This document shows, in pieces, positions 1 through 11,249 of a stretch of 64,000 nt of DNA. This DNA comes from Fallopia convolvulus (taxonomy: Eukaryota; Streptophyta; Magnoliopsida; Caryophyllales; Polygonaceae), in NCBI GenBank assembly GCA_964016875.1, contig OZ024730.1, forward strand, positions 35,507,795-35,571,794. The letters run 5' to 3'. Every line of letters begins with the position of its first letter. The stretch's first letter is position 1. The position numbers and the translations under genes are program-made. Below the pieces are notes generated by a model. The model saw only the letters and a program-made list of their open reading frames with translations. It was not told the origin of the DNA and did no database searches.

Positions 1-235
1 GTTTATGGATCATACAATTCAAAAGCTTTGAATATCGAGATTGGGTCCTATAAAATGGACCATGGTTATTAGGGGGAACTAAGCCTATTGCTATATAAAT
101 CTGGGAGCCAAGTTTGAAAATAACTTGGGAGATCTTTGACAAAGTGCTTGTGTGGGTCACAATTCCTGATTTGGATCCAATCTTTTATTCATATAGAATG
201 CTCAGTGTAATAGGCAACATGATAGGAGAGCCAAT

Positions 236-652
236 ATGCATGGACAACACACAACATCACGAAAGAGAATGTCATTTGCTAGGTTGTTAATTAATGTCAT
301 TGCTAGAGAAATTAAAAGAAAAGAGATACAACTGGAAGATGCCAAGGGAAAGAAATATGTTCAGAAAATCTTCTTTGAGTGGATTCCATATTATTGTTTG
401 CATTGTAACATGTATGGGCATAGAATTGGCATATGTGGCAAAAAAGAGATTCTAGGTAAGAGGAAATATATTGGGATAGACAAGACTAAGCAGAGAGGTA
501 ATCTGATATGGTTTAGGAAAGATATATCTCTTTTAGGACTAGGGCCGACTGAAATGTTGGGAGGAAAAGGGAAAACTAATAAGTTCAAGCAATGGATCGG
601 GCTGATGATAGTAATATGGATAAAGGGGCAACTAGCAAAGAGAGTGTTGTAG
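236..652 (+). pseudogene. LINE ORF1-like fragment with CCHC zinc knuckle
   Basis: This is a 138-codon open stretch with a CX2CX4HX4C zinc knuckle at residues 54-67 (C54, C57, H62, C67), the nucleic-acid-binding motif of plant L1 ORF1 proteins. A basic region precedes it. Coding similarity continues in another frame to about 876, so the ORF is frameshifted. It lies just upstream of the endonuclease of the same LINE. Confidence 0.7.
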
Positions 653-856
653 GAAATGAGGAAGCTGAAATATTTGAGCAGGCCAGATGTGAAGCTAAAG
701 GCAGGAAAAACAAGTCGTTATCACCTTTGAAATATGACCTGGGGAAGGGATTTAAAGGTAAAAATAAAGTAGAATTGGGCATGATGTTGGAAAAGGGCAT
801 AAAGATGAAAGAAGGGCATAGTACCCATAAGATAAATCCTAATGGCCGAGTTGAAA

Positions 857-1759
857 ATGGGATTTTGGAATATTAGAGGATGTAATATATCCTCTAAAAT
901 TAGTATAGTAGATAGCTTTGCTAAAAAGAAATAATCTAGATATTATGGATGTGACTGAAACAAAAATATCTAAGGATAGAGAGAGTGATTTTTCTATAAG
1001 GCTGCTAAGAGGGTGGAGATTTGTCACTAACAGTACGATTGAAAGGAAAGGGTACATTTGGCTGGCTTGGCTACAATAATAAATATATCAGCCCGACATA
1101 TCCATTGTAAAGTGAAGAGCACGAAAGGAGATGAAGTTTATTACATTTCTTGCATCTATGCTTTCAATAAAGCCAGTGATAGAGTGTTAGCTTGGGACCT
1201 TTTAAGGAGTATGAAGAGTCAGATTCTGGAGCCTTGGATCCTTTTTGGAGATTTTAATTACATTCTTAACTCTACTAAAAAACTTTCTTTTAGGAGGAAT
1301 GAGGAACATGTTACTGATGAGCTTATGAGATTATGTGATGATATCGATGTTCAGGATATTCCCTAATCAGGTGCAAAGTTTATGTGGGATAATCGACAGA
1401 AGGGTATGTATAGAGTAGCTTGTAAACTAGATAGAGCTCTTTGCAATGACAGTGGGAATAGTGAGTTTCCTAATACAGAAGTATTTTTTGCTGACATTAA
1501 CCTTTCGGATCATACACCGGGAATAATAAATGTGCAACCTTCAAGTAGGATTAAGAAGATTCCTTTCAGATTCAGGAATTATTGGACTTTAGAGCCAGGA
1601 TATGAAGAGGTTGTTAAAGCAACTTGGCAAACAGATTCTGAAGGTATTGCTCAATTCAGGCTGATTTGTAAGATGAAAAAAGTGAAAGAGGGTCTGAAAC
1701 TGTGGCAAAGGGATAAGAATGGGAATCTTAAAAAACTGTGGCACATGATCTTAAGATGA
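857..1759 (+). pseudogene. LINE ORF2 endonuclease region, broken
   Basis: The reading starts with MGFWNIRGCN at 857, the usual start of plant L1 APE endonucleases. It carries GDFNYIL near 1250 and SDHTPG near 1508, which match the catalytic GDFN and SDH blocks. At least one stop after about 930, a frame change before 1058 and a stop near 1366 break the frame. In an active element this domain would nick target DNA. Here it is a relic. Confidence 0.75.
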
Positions 1760-1886
1760 AACATGAAGATTTAATGAATGATTTTTCTAACCTGGAGAAG
1801 CAAAATGTTGTCAAGAAAGCAAAGCATAATCTAGCCTTAAAAACTGACTAACTTAACAACTTTGTAGCTCAAAAGGTTAAGATAGA

Positions 1887-3178
1887 TTGGATAAAATTAG
1901 GAGAGGAAACTTCTTCTCTCTTCTACAATGGTATAAAAGTAGGAAAGTTGGGAATTCCATCTTTGTTTTGAAAGATACAATGGGGAACATAGTTGATAGT
2001 GAGACTAACATTGAGAGAGAGGTACTAAGGTTCTATATTGGTCTGTTTGGAACAAGGTCAGATGATAATCAGATTGATTTTGCTGGTTATGATGGGGAAA
2101 TAATTGATGATTGTTCTATTCCTATTCCTAAAACCATCAAGGCATCTATTTTTGATATAGGCAATAATAAGTCGCCTGGGCAAGATGGATTTAGCTGCTG
2201 GTTTTGCAAGAATAGCTGGGAACTTGTTAAAGCTGATGTTGTAAAGGCTATTACTGAATTCATTGTGAGAGGAAAGATATTTAAGCAGCTCAATACTACT
2301 TTCATCAGTTTGATTTCTAAGGTGGAGAAGCCTTTTGAGGTAAAAGAATACATGCCAATTTCTTGTTGTAATACAATTATGAAATTGACCTCTAAGATTT
2401 TGGTCTGGAAAATCAGACCTTACTTAGACAGAGTTGTTTCAGTCAACCAGGGAGCTTTCGGGTTGGGATATCCATATCACGCATAATGTTGTTGTGGCAC
2501 ATGAGCTGATCAGAGGCTATGAGAGGAGAAATATATCTCCAAGATGCATGTTACAGACCGACTTGCACAAAGCTTATGATAATGTCAGATGGGATTATAT
2601 TCAAAGAGCTTTAGAGTACTTTGATTTCCCTAAGAAGCTCATTGACTGGATTATGCAGAGTGTCACTGAGCCTTGGTATTCTATTTTAATAAATGGAGAG
2701 GCTAAAGGCTTTTTCTTGGGGAAAAAGGTCATAGGCAAAGGGATCCCTTATCACCCTTTCTTTTTGTCCTAGTCATGGAAATGCTTTCTAGAAAACTGTT
2801 CACGATTAGCAAGAAAAAGAGCTTCCACTACCACCCCAAATGCAAACAATTAAAATCTGACCAACATAGCTTTTGCAGATGATTTGCTAATCTTTTGTAA
2901 GCCTATACATCTAACTTTGCATTTGATCAAGGTGGGTTTGATTGAGTTTGGGAGAGAAATTGGATTGACAACAAATTCTACTAAGAGCAGAGTTTTCTTT
3001 GGAGTTCTTAGCTTGGAGGAGAAAAATATAAGCAGTTTTCTAGGTATGAAGCAAGGGATCTTTCCGGTTAGATATATGGGGTTTCCTCTACACTCAAGGA
3101 AACTAAGCATGGGTGAGTATGCTCCCATGATTAACATTAGTTATGATGGTTGTTGGGAAGTGGTAAAAGTAAGTTTCA
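1887..3178 (+). pseudogene. LINE ORF2 reverse transcriptase region, broken
   Basis: RT blocks appear in order across three frames. SPGQDGF is near 2173, a palm motif around MLQTDLHKAYDNVRWD is near 2550, and ADDLLIFCK is near 2876. The last contains the catalytic two aspartates in the L1 form (x-A-D-D). Frameshifts occur near 2460 and 2770. Sequence after the thumb region is cut by the Helitron-like element that starts at 3179. Confidence 0.85.
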
Positions 3179-4231
3179 TCTATATAGTACAATACTAAAG
3201 AAGAAACTAAGTTAGTATAAAAAATTGAGCCACGTGTCACAATTTTCCTATTTTTCTCATAAAATTATTTTAATAATGGTATTGCTAAAAAACTCACCCC
3301 ATTTTCAAACCCACTTCCTCATTATATGTTAAAAATTATCATAAGATAGTTATTAACATTTTTTATTTATTTTCCTAAAATTGTTTTAATAATAAAATTT
3401 TTCAAAAAATCAGCCCACTTTCTAACCCACTTACCCATTACATGTTAAAAGTTTTCACCAAAAAATTATTTTTATTTTTATTTATTTAAATAAACATGTC
3501 TTCTTCAAGAAGTAATTATCCCAATACTTCTTCACTCATTTTTCCAAGTTCTTGAAAATTGTCACTATTTTTCCCAGTTGCACAAGCATTACTTTCTCCA
3601 CTTTCATAAAATTATTTAAATAATTTTTATCCAAATAAACAACTTTTCCATTTTTTCCTAACTTTTCTCCACATTTGTAAATCCACTTCTCTACTTCCCC
3701 AAAATTGTCGATTATTCCACTTCTCCACTTTCATAAAGTTATTTAAATAATTTTTATTCAAATAAAACTACTCGACCTTTTTAATCACTAACCATCTTCA
3801 AATTGCAAGTGCTAACGAGTTTCTCTCTTTTGTATTATTTCTCTCTTTTATATTAATTCTCTCCCAATTTGCGACCTCCACTTCTCAACACTCCACTGAA
3901 ATCTTCTTTTCCTCTTTGCATGTCATCGTTAAGCAAGAATAATAGAGAACCTTAAGACATGCTATCATGATATATCATTATATTGGTTTTCATTCCGTTG
4001 TGATAAAATAGCTATTTTCAAGGTTCATTCTAAATTTATAATAGATATATTACTATTTTTTTTTGTTTTTTAGATATATTACTATTAATTGTTTATGAAC
4101 TTTATAATATTTCAACTTCTAGCTTCATTTTATCCTCTTGATTTTGATTTCATCGATTACATGTTTCTTTTGCATATAAATTGATCTTTAATTTTTATTA
4201 TCATCCGTATATGTTACGGGCTCAACACTAG
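3179..4231 (+). mobile_element. Helitron-like non-autonomous element
   Basis: The 5' end reads A|TCTATATAGTAC, the usual A|TC Helitron start. The 3' end has a short hairpin (CCGTA at 4205-4209, TACGG at 4215-4219) followed about nine bases later by CTAG (4228-4231). The base after CTAG is C rather than the expected T, so the right border is less certain. The interior is AT-rich, has no coding capacity, and contains GCCACGTGTCAC near 3227, as other Helitron-like 5' ends in this window do. A roughly 116-bp imperfect tandem repeat starts near 3261 and 3377. It interrupts the LINE before it. Confidence 0.5.
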
Positions 4232-4678
4232 CCGATATTTAAGCGAATTTAATGGAACGGAATTAGGAGAGTGTATGAATGTATGATGACGTTGAAAAGA
4301 GAAAAATAATAAAAATAAATATTATTTAATTTTTTTGAGTTTTATTGATATTCATGACCTAAGTGTATCAGCCCTGTCTTTTGACCATAATGCGCACTCG
4401 AACTGCTATGCAAAACAGTGGAAAAAATGAGGGTCAAATGAGACTTACAGTCACAACAAAGTCACAAACTCGCATTGCTGAATGCTCACCATAGCTTTCT
4501 CTCCTCTTTCTCCTGAACGTATTTTTATCCATTGGAAACTCTCCATAGCTTCCGTAAAAGTTCCACTCCAAGATATCCCTGCCTCTTCTGTCGCACCCAC
4601 AGCCCACAGGCCACCTCCTCCTGTATCAAAACGTTTCCTTTTGCTGCTTGTTTTGGTAGTTCGCCTAGGGAACTGATT
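4232..4678 (+). promoter_or_regulatory. HMGB14 upstream region
   Basis: This stretch separates the Helitron-like element from the HMGB14 start codon. It is AT-rich at the left and becomes pyrimidine-rich (CTCCTCTTTCTCCT type) after 4495, which resembles a plant 5' UTR. I see no clear TATA box. An in-frame ATG exists at 4532, but the HMGB14 family begins at the later basic segment, so 4532-4678 is taken as 5' UTR. Confidence 0.4.
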
Positions 4679-7041
4679 ATGAAGGTGAAGAGGGTAGCGT
4701 CCGGGGAGACGAAGGGCTCTGCAAAGAAATCCAAAAGGACGGCGTTGAGGACTAAAAAGAAGAGCAATGCCATCCAGAAGAAGATGGAAGCCCAGAAACC
4801 CAAGAAACCTCCCACCGCTTTCTTCTACTTTCTGTAAAACCCTAGTCTCTTACCATTTCTTCTATATTATTTGTTTGTTGATTCTTTGTCACTCTGTGTC
4901 CTTGCTTGATTCACTTTTCTAATCACGGGCAGCCCTATTTTTCAATTGAATCAATTTAAATTTGTGCATGGGTTGTAACTGCTGGTGAGGTTTATGAAAT
5001 TATGCCTGATGTCTGAGAATTAGGTTGGCGACTTTGAAAATTCTTGGGAAGAAGGGAGAGCTGGGCTAGAATAAATTTCAGCACCCAAAAGAAGGCGCAC
5101 GCCTCAGCTAGGGCGCACCTCGACAAAGGCGTGTGCTTTTCGTATATTGCCTCGCCTGAACATCCTACGGCGCTGACCCCCGCACCTTTCAAATTAAGTT
5201 GGAGAGAATGTCAAGGGAGAGAGTATTTTAGAGGGCAAATGGGTTCATTTCTTTGATCAAGGTGGCTCTTGGTAATGGCTATTGCCTGAATAGTAAATCT
5301 GAATATCTACTACAGAAACTAGCTGCTGACCATTTTTTTATAGGAGGTTGTTAAGTTTTGGTAGCTCGAATACAAATATGTTATTACGGTGATGCAGGTG
5401 ATTGGATTGCAGCAGTTTAATCTTAGGTTTTACATCAGTTATAGATTTTAGTATATGCTTCAAGGGGAAGGTTGATGTAATAGTTCTCCAGTCTTTTTGC
5501 TAAATCCGTTAATGAACCATCAACAATGAATCAGGTAGATTTTCAAGCTCACTACCTTAGCTTTTCCAATCCTCTACCTTTTGCCTGAGAGTGCTCATGC
5601 AACTCAAGTTTCATCTCACTTGATTTGATTTTATTGAATATTTTGTACAAATGAGAGTAGTCTAAGAGATGTTCTTCTGGACGACCTTTGCAAGTCCTGG
5701 GTGGATTCCAGGTGCTCTCTAATGTGCTTCCCAAATCTGTGTCACTTAGATTGGGGATTTGAGTTTGAATCAGGTTATACTGCTCATTTAGTATGGCATT
5801 GAAAAGCTTTTCCTCCTTTTATTAATCCAAGGTTGTGGCTCACAGCCAGTGTTGATTTCTGATCTTGCTGCTTTGCCAAGCTGCATTTCAAATTAGATTA
5901 TCATCCCTATATTAGCTGTTTTAATAACTGGGCACTACTGTTGGCTGCTACTAGAACTCGTACATGATTAGTTGACCGCTATATTGCTTTATTAGGGAGG
6001 ACTTCCGTAAAGATTATCAACAGCAAAACCCAGAAGTCAAGACTATGCGTGATGTATGTAGGAAAAAATAACTCAGTTCATATTACAGTTGTCTCCATTT
6101 GTATATATTAATGCTTTGCGAATCACACGGAGCATTTTTTTTTAATCAAATAGATTGGCAAAGCATGTGGTGAAAAGTGGAAGACCATGACATACGAGGT
6201 GACTCCTAAAGAGCAAATGCTTTCTCTATACTTTTTTTCCCTTACTTTTTTTCTCTTATATGGTAAAGAATTTGATACCATCATTAGCTCATTAATGAAA
6301 AGCACTACTCACAGCCACTCTTTGTAATGGATCCTAATGTCACTTGTGTGTTCTCATAGTCTTGCTAAAATGTGCCTTTTTTGTTATATGACATTATGTA
6401 GTTATCAGCCAGGATTTGGAATATGTCTTTTTAGTTTGAGATTTGTTGTTTTAGTTCTCTGGAATTGAAAGAATTTGGTATTCTCTTTCCTTTATCAAGC
6501 TTTGAAGCTTCCATGCCCAACACTAAAGCTGATTCTTTGATATCTTCCACAGATTTTGTATTCAATCACAATTGCTATTTCAAGCTGATAACTAAGTTCT
6601 CTCAAGGAAAGAGAATACCAACACTAAAAGTTGATTCTTTGATATCTTCCAGTGATTTTGCATTCGATCACATTTGCTATTTCAAGCTGCTAATGTCTGA
6701 AAACTTTTCTGTTATACTTGTTATGTCATCTTAAAATGTATTTTTCCATTTTAAACAAATATCTTCCAGGAAAAGGTCCAATACTATGACATAGCCTCTG
6801 AGAGACGAGCAGAGTTTCACAGAGCAATGGTTGAGTATAGTAAGAGGAAGGTATACATAATGCATCTTCTTGACAATGCTGTTTCTCAATCCTTGCTTTC
6901 AAACCTCAGTTCTTTTTTCTTCCCCTCCCCCCACAGACTATTCAATTAAAAATTGACAATTTCTTGCAGGAAATGGGTGAGGACGATCAAGCATACAAGG
7001 ATTCTGAACTTGATGATGATGATGAGGAGGAATATCAATAA
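4679..7041 (+). CDS. HMGB14: HMGB14-like HMG-box protein, 5 exons
   Basis: The spliced CDS is 4679-4833, 5996-6053, 6154-6198, 6770-6850 and 6970-7041, giving 136 aa. All introns have GT-AG ends and every join keeps frame. The protein has a lysine/arginine-rich N-terminus (1-40), one HMG box (about 41-113, with PKKPPTAFFYFL, IGKACGEKWKTMTYEEK and YYDIASERRAEF) and a short acidic tail with a DDDDEEE run. Plant HMGB proteins are small nuclear proteins that bind and bend DNA non-specifically and act in chromatin and transcription. Size, domain order and wording match the HMGB14 group of Arabidopsis from memory. The start at 4679 was chosen because it opens the basic N-terminus; an upstream in-frame ATG at 4532 would add 49 unlikely residues. 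Intron 3 contains a tandem duplication (6519-6692). The gene is convergent with the Ycf23 gene, stop codons about 333 bp apart. Confidence 0.9.
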
Positions 7042-7374
7042 GGCACAAGGGATGTTAAAAGTTGAGGAAGTAGCTTTTCTAGTCAAACCAGGCAATATAA
7101 GTGTAATAAGCTTCTATTGTGAAGTAAATATTCGTGTGCAGGTCATCACTTTTATTATTGACATTGGATCCTTCACGAATCAAAATGTATAATTGTTTAA
7201 AAATTTTCCTCACATGTTAAATTTGACGGTTGGCTATGGGTTGCTCGATGACTAAATGGTATTGAAGCATGCCAAAATGAATGAAGACATCCAATCAGAT
7301 AACATCTTGATAATTGTTTACATTATGATTCTACGTTCTCAAGACTTATTTATTACTAATAGCAGCTCTGCTAA
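7042..7374. other. Convergent intergenic spacer
   Basis: This is the 3' flank shared by the HMGB14-like gene (plus) and the Ycf23 gene (minus). It is AT-rich and must hold both 3' UTRs. I see no gene, repeat or clear terminator in it. Confidence 0.6.
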
Positions 7375-9465
7375 TCATAGTGCTCTTGAAACTGAATTCC
7401 TCTCATCTATCACTTCCATCCTCTGGGTTGACACATCCAGTGAATTAGCAATGCTTCGCACCTCTGCGATCATTGCTAACACATCGTTGAGCTTGTTAAT
7501 TGCAGAGCCCACACCCTGTTTCATCCAAAATAGACATAATTTAAGTATTGGCTTCTTAGTTCCAATGGATAAGTACAATAAACAAGAATGTGCCTTTTAT
7601 TGATTTATAGACTTACCACCCCTGAGGCTCCAGCTGTGATGGCCATTGGAGCAGTGACTGCACTTAAACCCGAAGAACACATGACCGGAATCTTCACTGC
7701 TCGTGAAATTGAATACGCTGCTGCCAAACTAGGTGTTGCCTGACGTTATTGCGTTCATTGCCATTATATATATGTTAGAAATTCAATTCCACAGCTTAAA
7801 TACTTACCCTGCAACTGATTTGTTACAAAGAAACTTACCTTTTCAATTAGACCAAGAACACCTGGTTTTGTAGGGCTAGAGCACTTGCCTCCTTCCGTTT
7901 GGATAATATCTGCTCCCTCCTGTTCCAAGAGCTCTGCTAGCCTGACCTGTTGATACATTTACCGAAAACGGAAGAAAGAAGATGTTTTGAATAGCTCTAC
8001 AAGTCCCGGACTCGGAATCCAGGGAATGGTGTTTATTAAGAGGAGTGTGTAGTAAGAATTTGCTAACCTGATCAGGGAGACAGAGAGTGTGAGGCACTGT
8101 AACTGAGAGCACAATAGATGGAAGAATCCTTCTAGTTTCCCTTGTCAGATCTAGTATCTGCAACAACCAATTTTACTAAATTAAGAAGAGATCCTTAGCT
8201 GATGATCAGGCTGTTGCTAGCTCATCTGGAGGCTTAGGTGTGTTTGATACCTAGTTCAAGTTTACCAAGTAGATGTCGAGAAAGAGTTCAAGTTTAAAAT
8301 AAATTAGGTCGTGTTTGTTTGTTTACAACTAGTTTATCAAACTTTATCTACATGTGATGGACACCAGGTCGATGGAAGTAATGGTTCTTGGATTTCTAGG
8401 GTCCTCATTGATTTCTAAGTTGCATCATATGCTTTGTACCTCATCAGGCGAGAAGAGTCTGCCTGTCTCATAGAAGGAATCATAGTTTCCAATCTCCACC
8501 TGCATCACAAAATTAAGCCTTAAAACTCCGGTAAAACAAACGTAAACAGGAGATTAGAGGGTAGGGAAGGGATGTACTTAGTTTTAAATCCTTACCATTG
8601 TAGCTCCAGCTTCAACTGCAGCTGGAAATGCTTCAGGATCCACTGACGAAACACAGATCTGTAACAAGAGTGTCAAGTTACACCATCAAGCAGCTTAAAA
8701 AGCATTCAAAATTGAAAAAGTTATTGACAGATTTATGAACTTGAGCAATATTAGTCATTAGACTTCTTTGAATTACCGGGAGGGACGTTAGGCTGATGGC
8801 AAGTTTCACCAACTCAGGATCGCAAGCTATATCCACAAGAGCTGCTCCTCCCTGAATTTGCATAATAATATTGAAGCAAACTCAAAATAATCCTATTATG
8901 AACTCCTACACTGTTTTTTCTGAAGTCAATAAAGAAACACTACATCAAGTTTCAGCCCAACTAATTATATAAGCATTTGTATGATTTTTTTTCAAGAACT
9001 GATTGCCTGGTAACAAGTTAAGAGACAAGAAGCTTGACCTTATCTGCAGCAGTAACAACAGCAGCCACATTATCCTTGTTGAAATTTTGCAAACCTGTGA
9101 TGATCTGCACAAGTGACAAGACACACATTAGAGAGACATTGAAGGAAAAATAAATGCTTGAATGAAAATTTAAACATGGAAATACTTCCAAGCATAAATG
9201 GAAGACCTGAAGCAAAAGATTATACATAAATATAGGATTATTAATGTACCTTGAGAGCTCTTCTTTCATGGAAATCCTTCAAGACAGCCTCTCTAGAAGA
9301 GGAAAGAAGGGCTCTAGTAGTGAAGGCAAATCTTCTGTTGCCATTACTTGATGAAGAACTAGCCTTTGCTTTCGAAGCAAGTTGATTATTACCACGGAGA
9401 CTAGACCTTAAAAATTGATTTTGAGAAGGTGAGTAATTCATGGGTATACAAAGTGAGGAAGCCAT
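7375..9465 (-). CDS. ycf23: Ycf23 (DUF561) chloroplast protein, 9 exons
   Basis: Exons on the minus strand are 9250-9465, 9039-9104, 8777-8851, 8596-8658, 8440-8499, 8068-8157, 7839-7946, 7617-7739 and 7375-7515. They total 942 nt (313 aa), with GT-AG at every junction and all eight introns in phase 0. Residues 1-55 are Ser/Ala/Arg-rich and look like a chloroplast transit peptide. From residue 73 the protein follows Ycf23: IITGLQNFNKDNV, VDIACDPELVKLA, GATMVEIGNYDSFYETG, LPSIVLSVTVPHTL, EGADIIQTEGG, PVMCSSGLSAVTAPMA, GVGSAINKLND. Ycf23 is encoded in plastid genomes of red algae and glaucophytes. In land plants it is nuclear, consistent with old gene transfer. The fold is expected to be a TIM barrel; the biochemical role is not established. 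The start at 9465 (MASSLC) is preferred over an in-frame ATG at 9558, because it gives a typical transit peptide. Confidence 0.92.
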
Positions 9466-9974
9466 ATTTGTGACACAGATTGTGAAAGCTTTGGTGAAGA
9501 AGGAAGGAAGAAAGCAAGAGAGGGGCAGAAAGAGCAGATAATGTTTCGATAGCTCCAAAAACTATCTTTGCCTTTGAGATATTTTTGTGTTTACTATAAG
9601 GCTCAATATATTGACATTTTTCTGCAGTTTATTCTAAAATGACCTTATTTCTTTCAAAAATATGTTTTCAAAATTGCCAATTTCTCATGCAGGAAATGGG
9701 AATATATTAAACTTTTAATCTATAATTTTTATTAATTTTCTTAAAAAAATTCTTACCTACTCAACTCAAAAAAATAAATTTAATCTATAATTGAACCTCC
9801 TTCACTTCCACAATCCACATAATTCATTATAAATAGCAGAACAATTATTTTGCCGATACAGCTCATGTATTCAAAAAAGTTTGAGAGATTTGCATAAAAT
9901 AACTCATTTAACGTTATTAATATCACATTAGTTAAGGGTTATCTTTTATTTGCTCATGTAACCCTGGTCAATCT
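9466..9974. promoter_or_regulatory. Ycf23 upstream region
   Basis: This is about 0.5 kb between the Ycf23 start codon and the target duplication (9966-9974) of the long-TIR element. It should hold the 5' UTR and core promoter of Ycf23 on the minus strand. I cannot point to a firm TATA box. No gene is visible. Confidence 0.4.
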
Positions 9975-10177
9975 GAATTTTTTTCCAACATAGGCATTTT
10001 AACCATTTTATTTCCAGATCTACGCTCGGGAGAAAAATCATTTCCGAGTACGAGTAAAGTCGCCGGAACACCCAGAGATTTTCTGTTCGGTTAGCACACG
10101 TGGCGTAAGTCGCTGATCAAGTCAGCGTGTTTTCCCTAAGTCGCTACCCCCCACATCGGTTTTCTCAGTCTATGTAT
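9975..10177 (+). repeat. Left terminal inverted repeat of the 9975-16768 element
   Basis: It begins GAATTTTTTTCCAACATAGG. The stretch through CCAGATCTACGCTCGGGAG, the CCCAGAGATTTTCTGTTCGG block and the AAGTCGCT block matches, in inverted order, the segment ending at 16768. Identity looks about 75-80% with small indels. Confidence 0.75.
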
Positions 10178-10404
10178 AATAACTTAAGTTCCCGTGCCTT
10201 ATACGGATTTATAAAATTATTGTATTATTTGTTTGTAAATTTGATTAAATTGATATTAAAAAAATTATACGTATTTTATTAAAAACCTATCATTTCTAAA
10301 CATAATTATTGATATAAGTAAGGTTTTTTAAGAAACGATATGTATCTTATCGTATAAACTACCCTATCGAAAAAGAAAACTAATATATTAAAAATAAATT
10401 AGTT

Positions 10405-10640
10405 GTATATTAGTAATATTATTATATTTAAAAAATTTATTTCATAATAAAGATTATGTTTCTATCACTTGCCAAATTTTAAGATCTCTAAATATAATCG
10501 TATATTAGTAATATTAGTAACATTTTTATATTTAATAAAAACTTTCCATAATGAATTAGGCTCCAAAATCAACTTGCCAAAATTTAAGATATCTTAATAT
10601 AATTGTATATTAGTAATATAAGAAATATTATTATTATTAT
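10405..10640. repeat. About 100-bp AT-rich tandem repeat
   Basis: The motif GTATATTAGTAATAT recurs at 10405, 10500 and 10605. Related flanks (CTTGCCAAATTTTAAGAT) follow, giving a period of 95-105 bp and a little over two copies. It is non-coding and inside the MULE-like element. Confidence 0.6.
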
Positions 10641-11147
10641 TATATAAAGATTGCAAATACTTAAATTAACAAAGGGCAAAGAGGTAAATGAAAAAATTAA
10701 AACGCCTATGTGGCATAGTTAAGACGATGACACGTAGGATAGAGGGATTCGACTTTAGTTATAATTTATTGATATATAAAAGACGCAAGGAATAAAGCCA
10801 CCACGTTGCGCCACCTAAGATTTTTCCTACGTGTCATTCCCACATTAATCCACCTAGGATTTTGCCACATAGGATATTTTATTTTGAGAATTTATATATG
10901 TTAATATTATTTTAGGATAATATAGAAATAAGATAAATTAATATAGGAAAGATTCTATCTAAAATAAAGATGTTATCTAATGTTAAATCTTAAGTAGTAA
11001 TATTAAATATTTGATATGATAATTTCTTGGATGAATTAATTAAATAGCAAAAAAAAAGAGCCTAATTAGGTGGATGTTAAGGAGTGTGCAAAAATTAGGT
11101 AAATGGCAAAAAACCCCATCCCCCATCCCCACCCCACTCCCACCGAG

Positions 11148-11248
11148 TTGACTCGGTCGTTGACCGGGTTGACTCGCCCGTTAACCGAGTTGACTCGGTC
11201 GTTGACCGGACGTTGACCGGCGTGGACCGACCTTTGACCGGTGTTGAC
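11148..11248 (+). promoter_or_regulatory. Cluster of eight TTGAC (W-box core) motifs
   Basis: TTGAC starts at 11148, 11160, 11169, 11190, 11202, 11213, 11234 and 11244, mostly as GTTGACC or GTTGACT in a CGGTCGTTGACCGG-type GC-rich context. TTGAC[C/T] is the known core bound by WRKY transcription factors. All eight are on one strand and arise from a short degenerate tandem repeat. Whether any factor uses it is unknown. Confidence 0.6.
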
Positions 11249-11249
11249 C

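Larger units (their letters stand above)
1..3178 (+). mobile_element. Decayed L1-type LINE (5' end outside window)
   Basis: A non-LTR retrotransposon reads along the plus strand as a series of frameshifted and stop-interrupted blocks in the normal L1 order. An ORF1-like zinc-knuckle region comes first, then an APE-type endonuclease, then reverse transcriptase. The 5' end lies outside the window. The 3' part (zinc-binding region, RNase H, poly-A) is missing, because a Helitron-like element begins at 3179 inside the post-RT region. No single reading frame spans it, so it is dead. The family is typical of plant L1 elements. Identification rests on visible motifs, not on a database search. Confidence 0.85.

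Noticed and set aside
4532..4678. Upstream in-frame ATG for HMGB14
   Set aside because: It would add 49 residues unlike any HMGB N-terminus; the family starts at the basic segment from 4679.
10180..10769. Possible additional minus-strand Helitron (hairpin-like CCCGTGCC...ACGG near 10192)
   Set aside because: The stem is short, CTAG is changed to CTTAAG and the 5' TC is uncertain; not strong enough to call separately.
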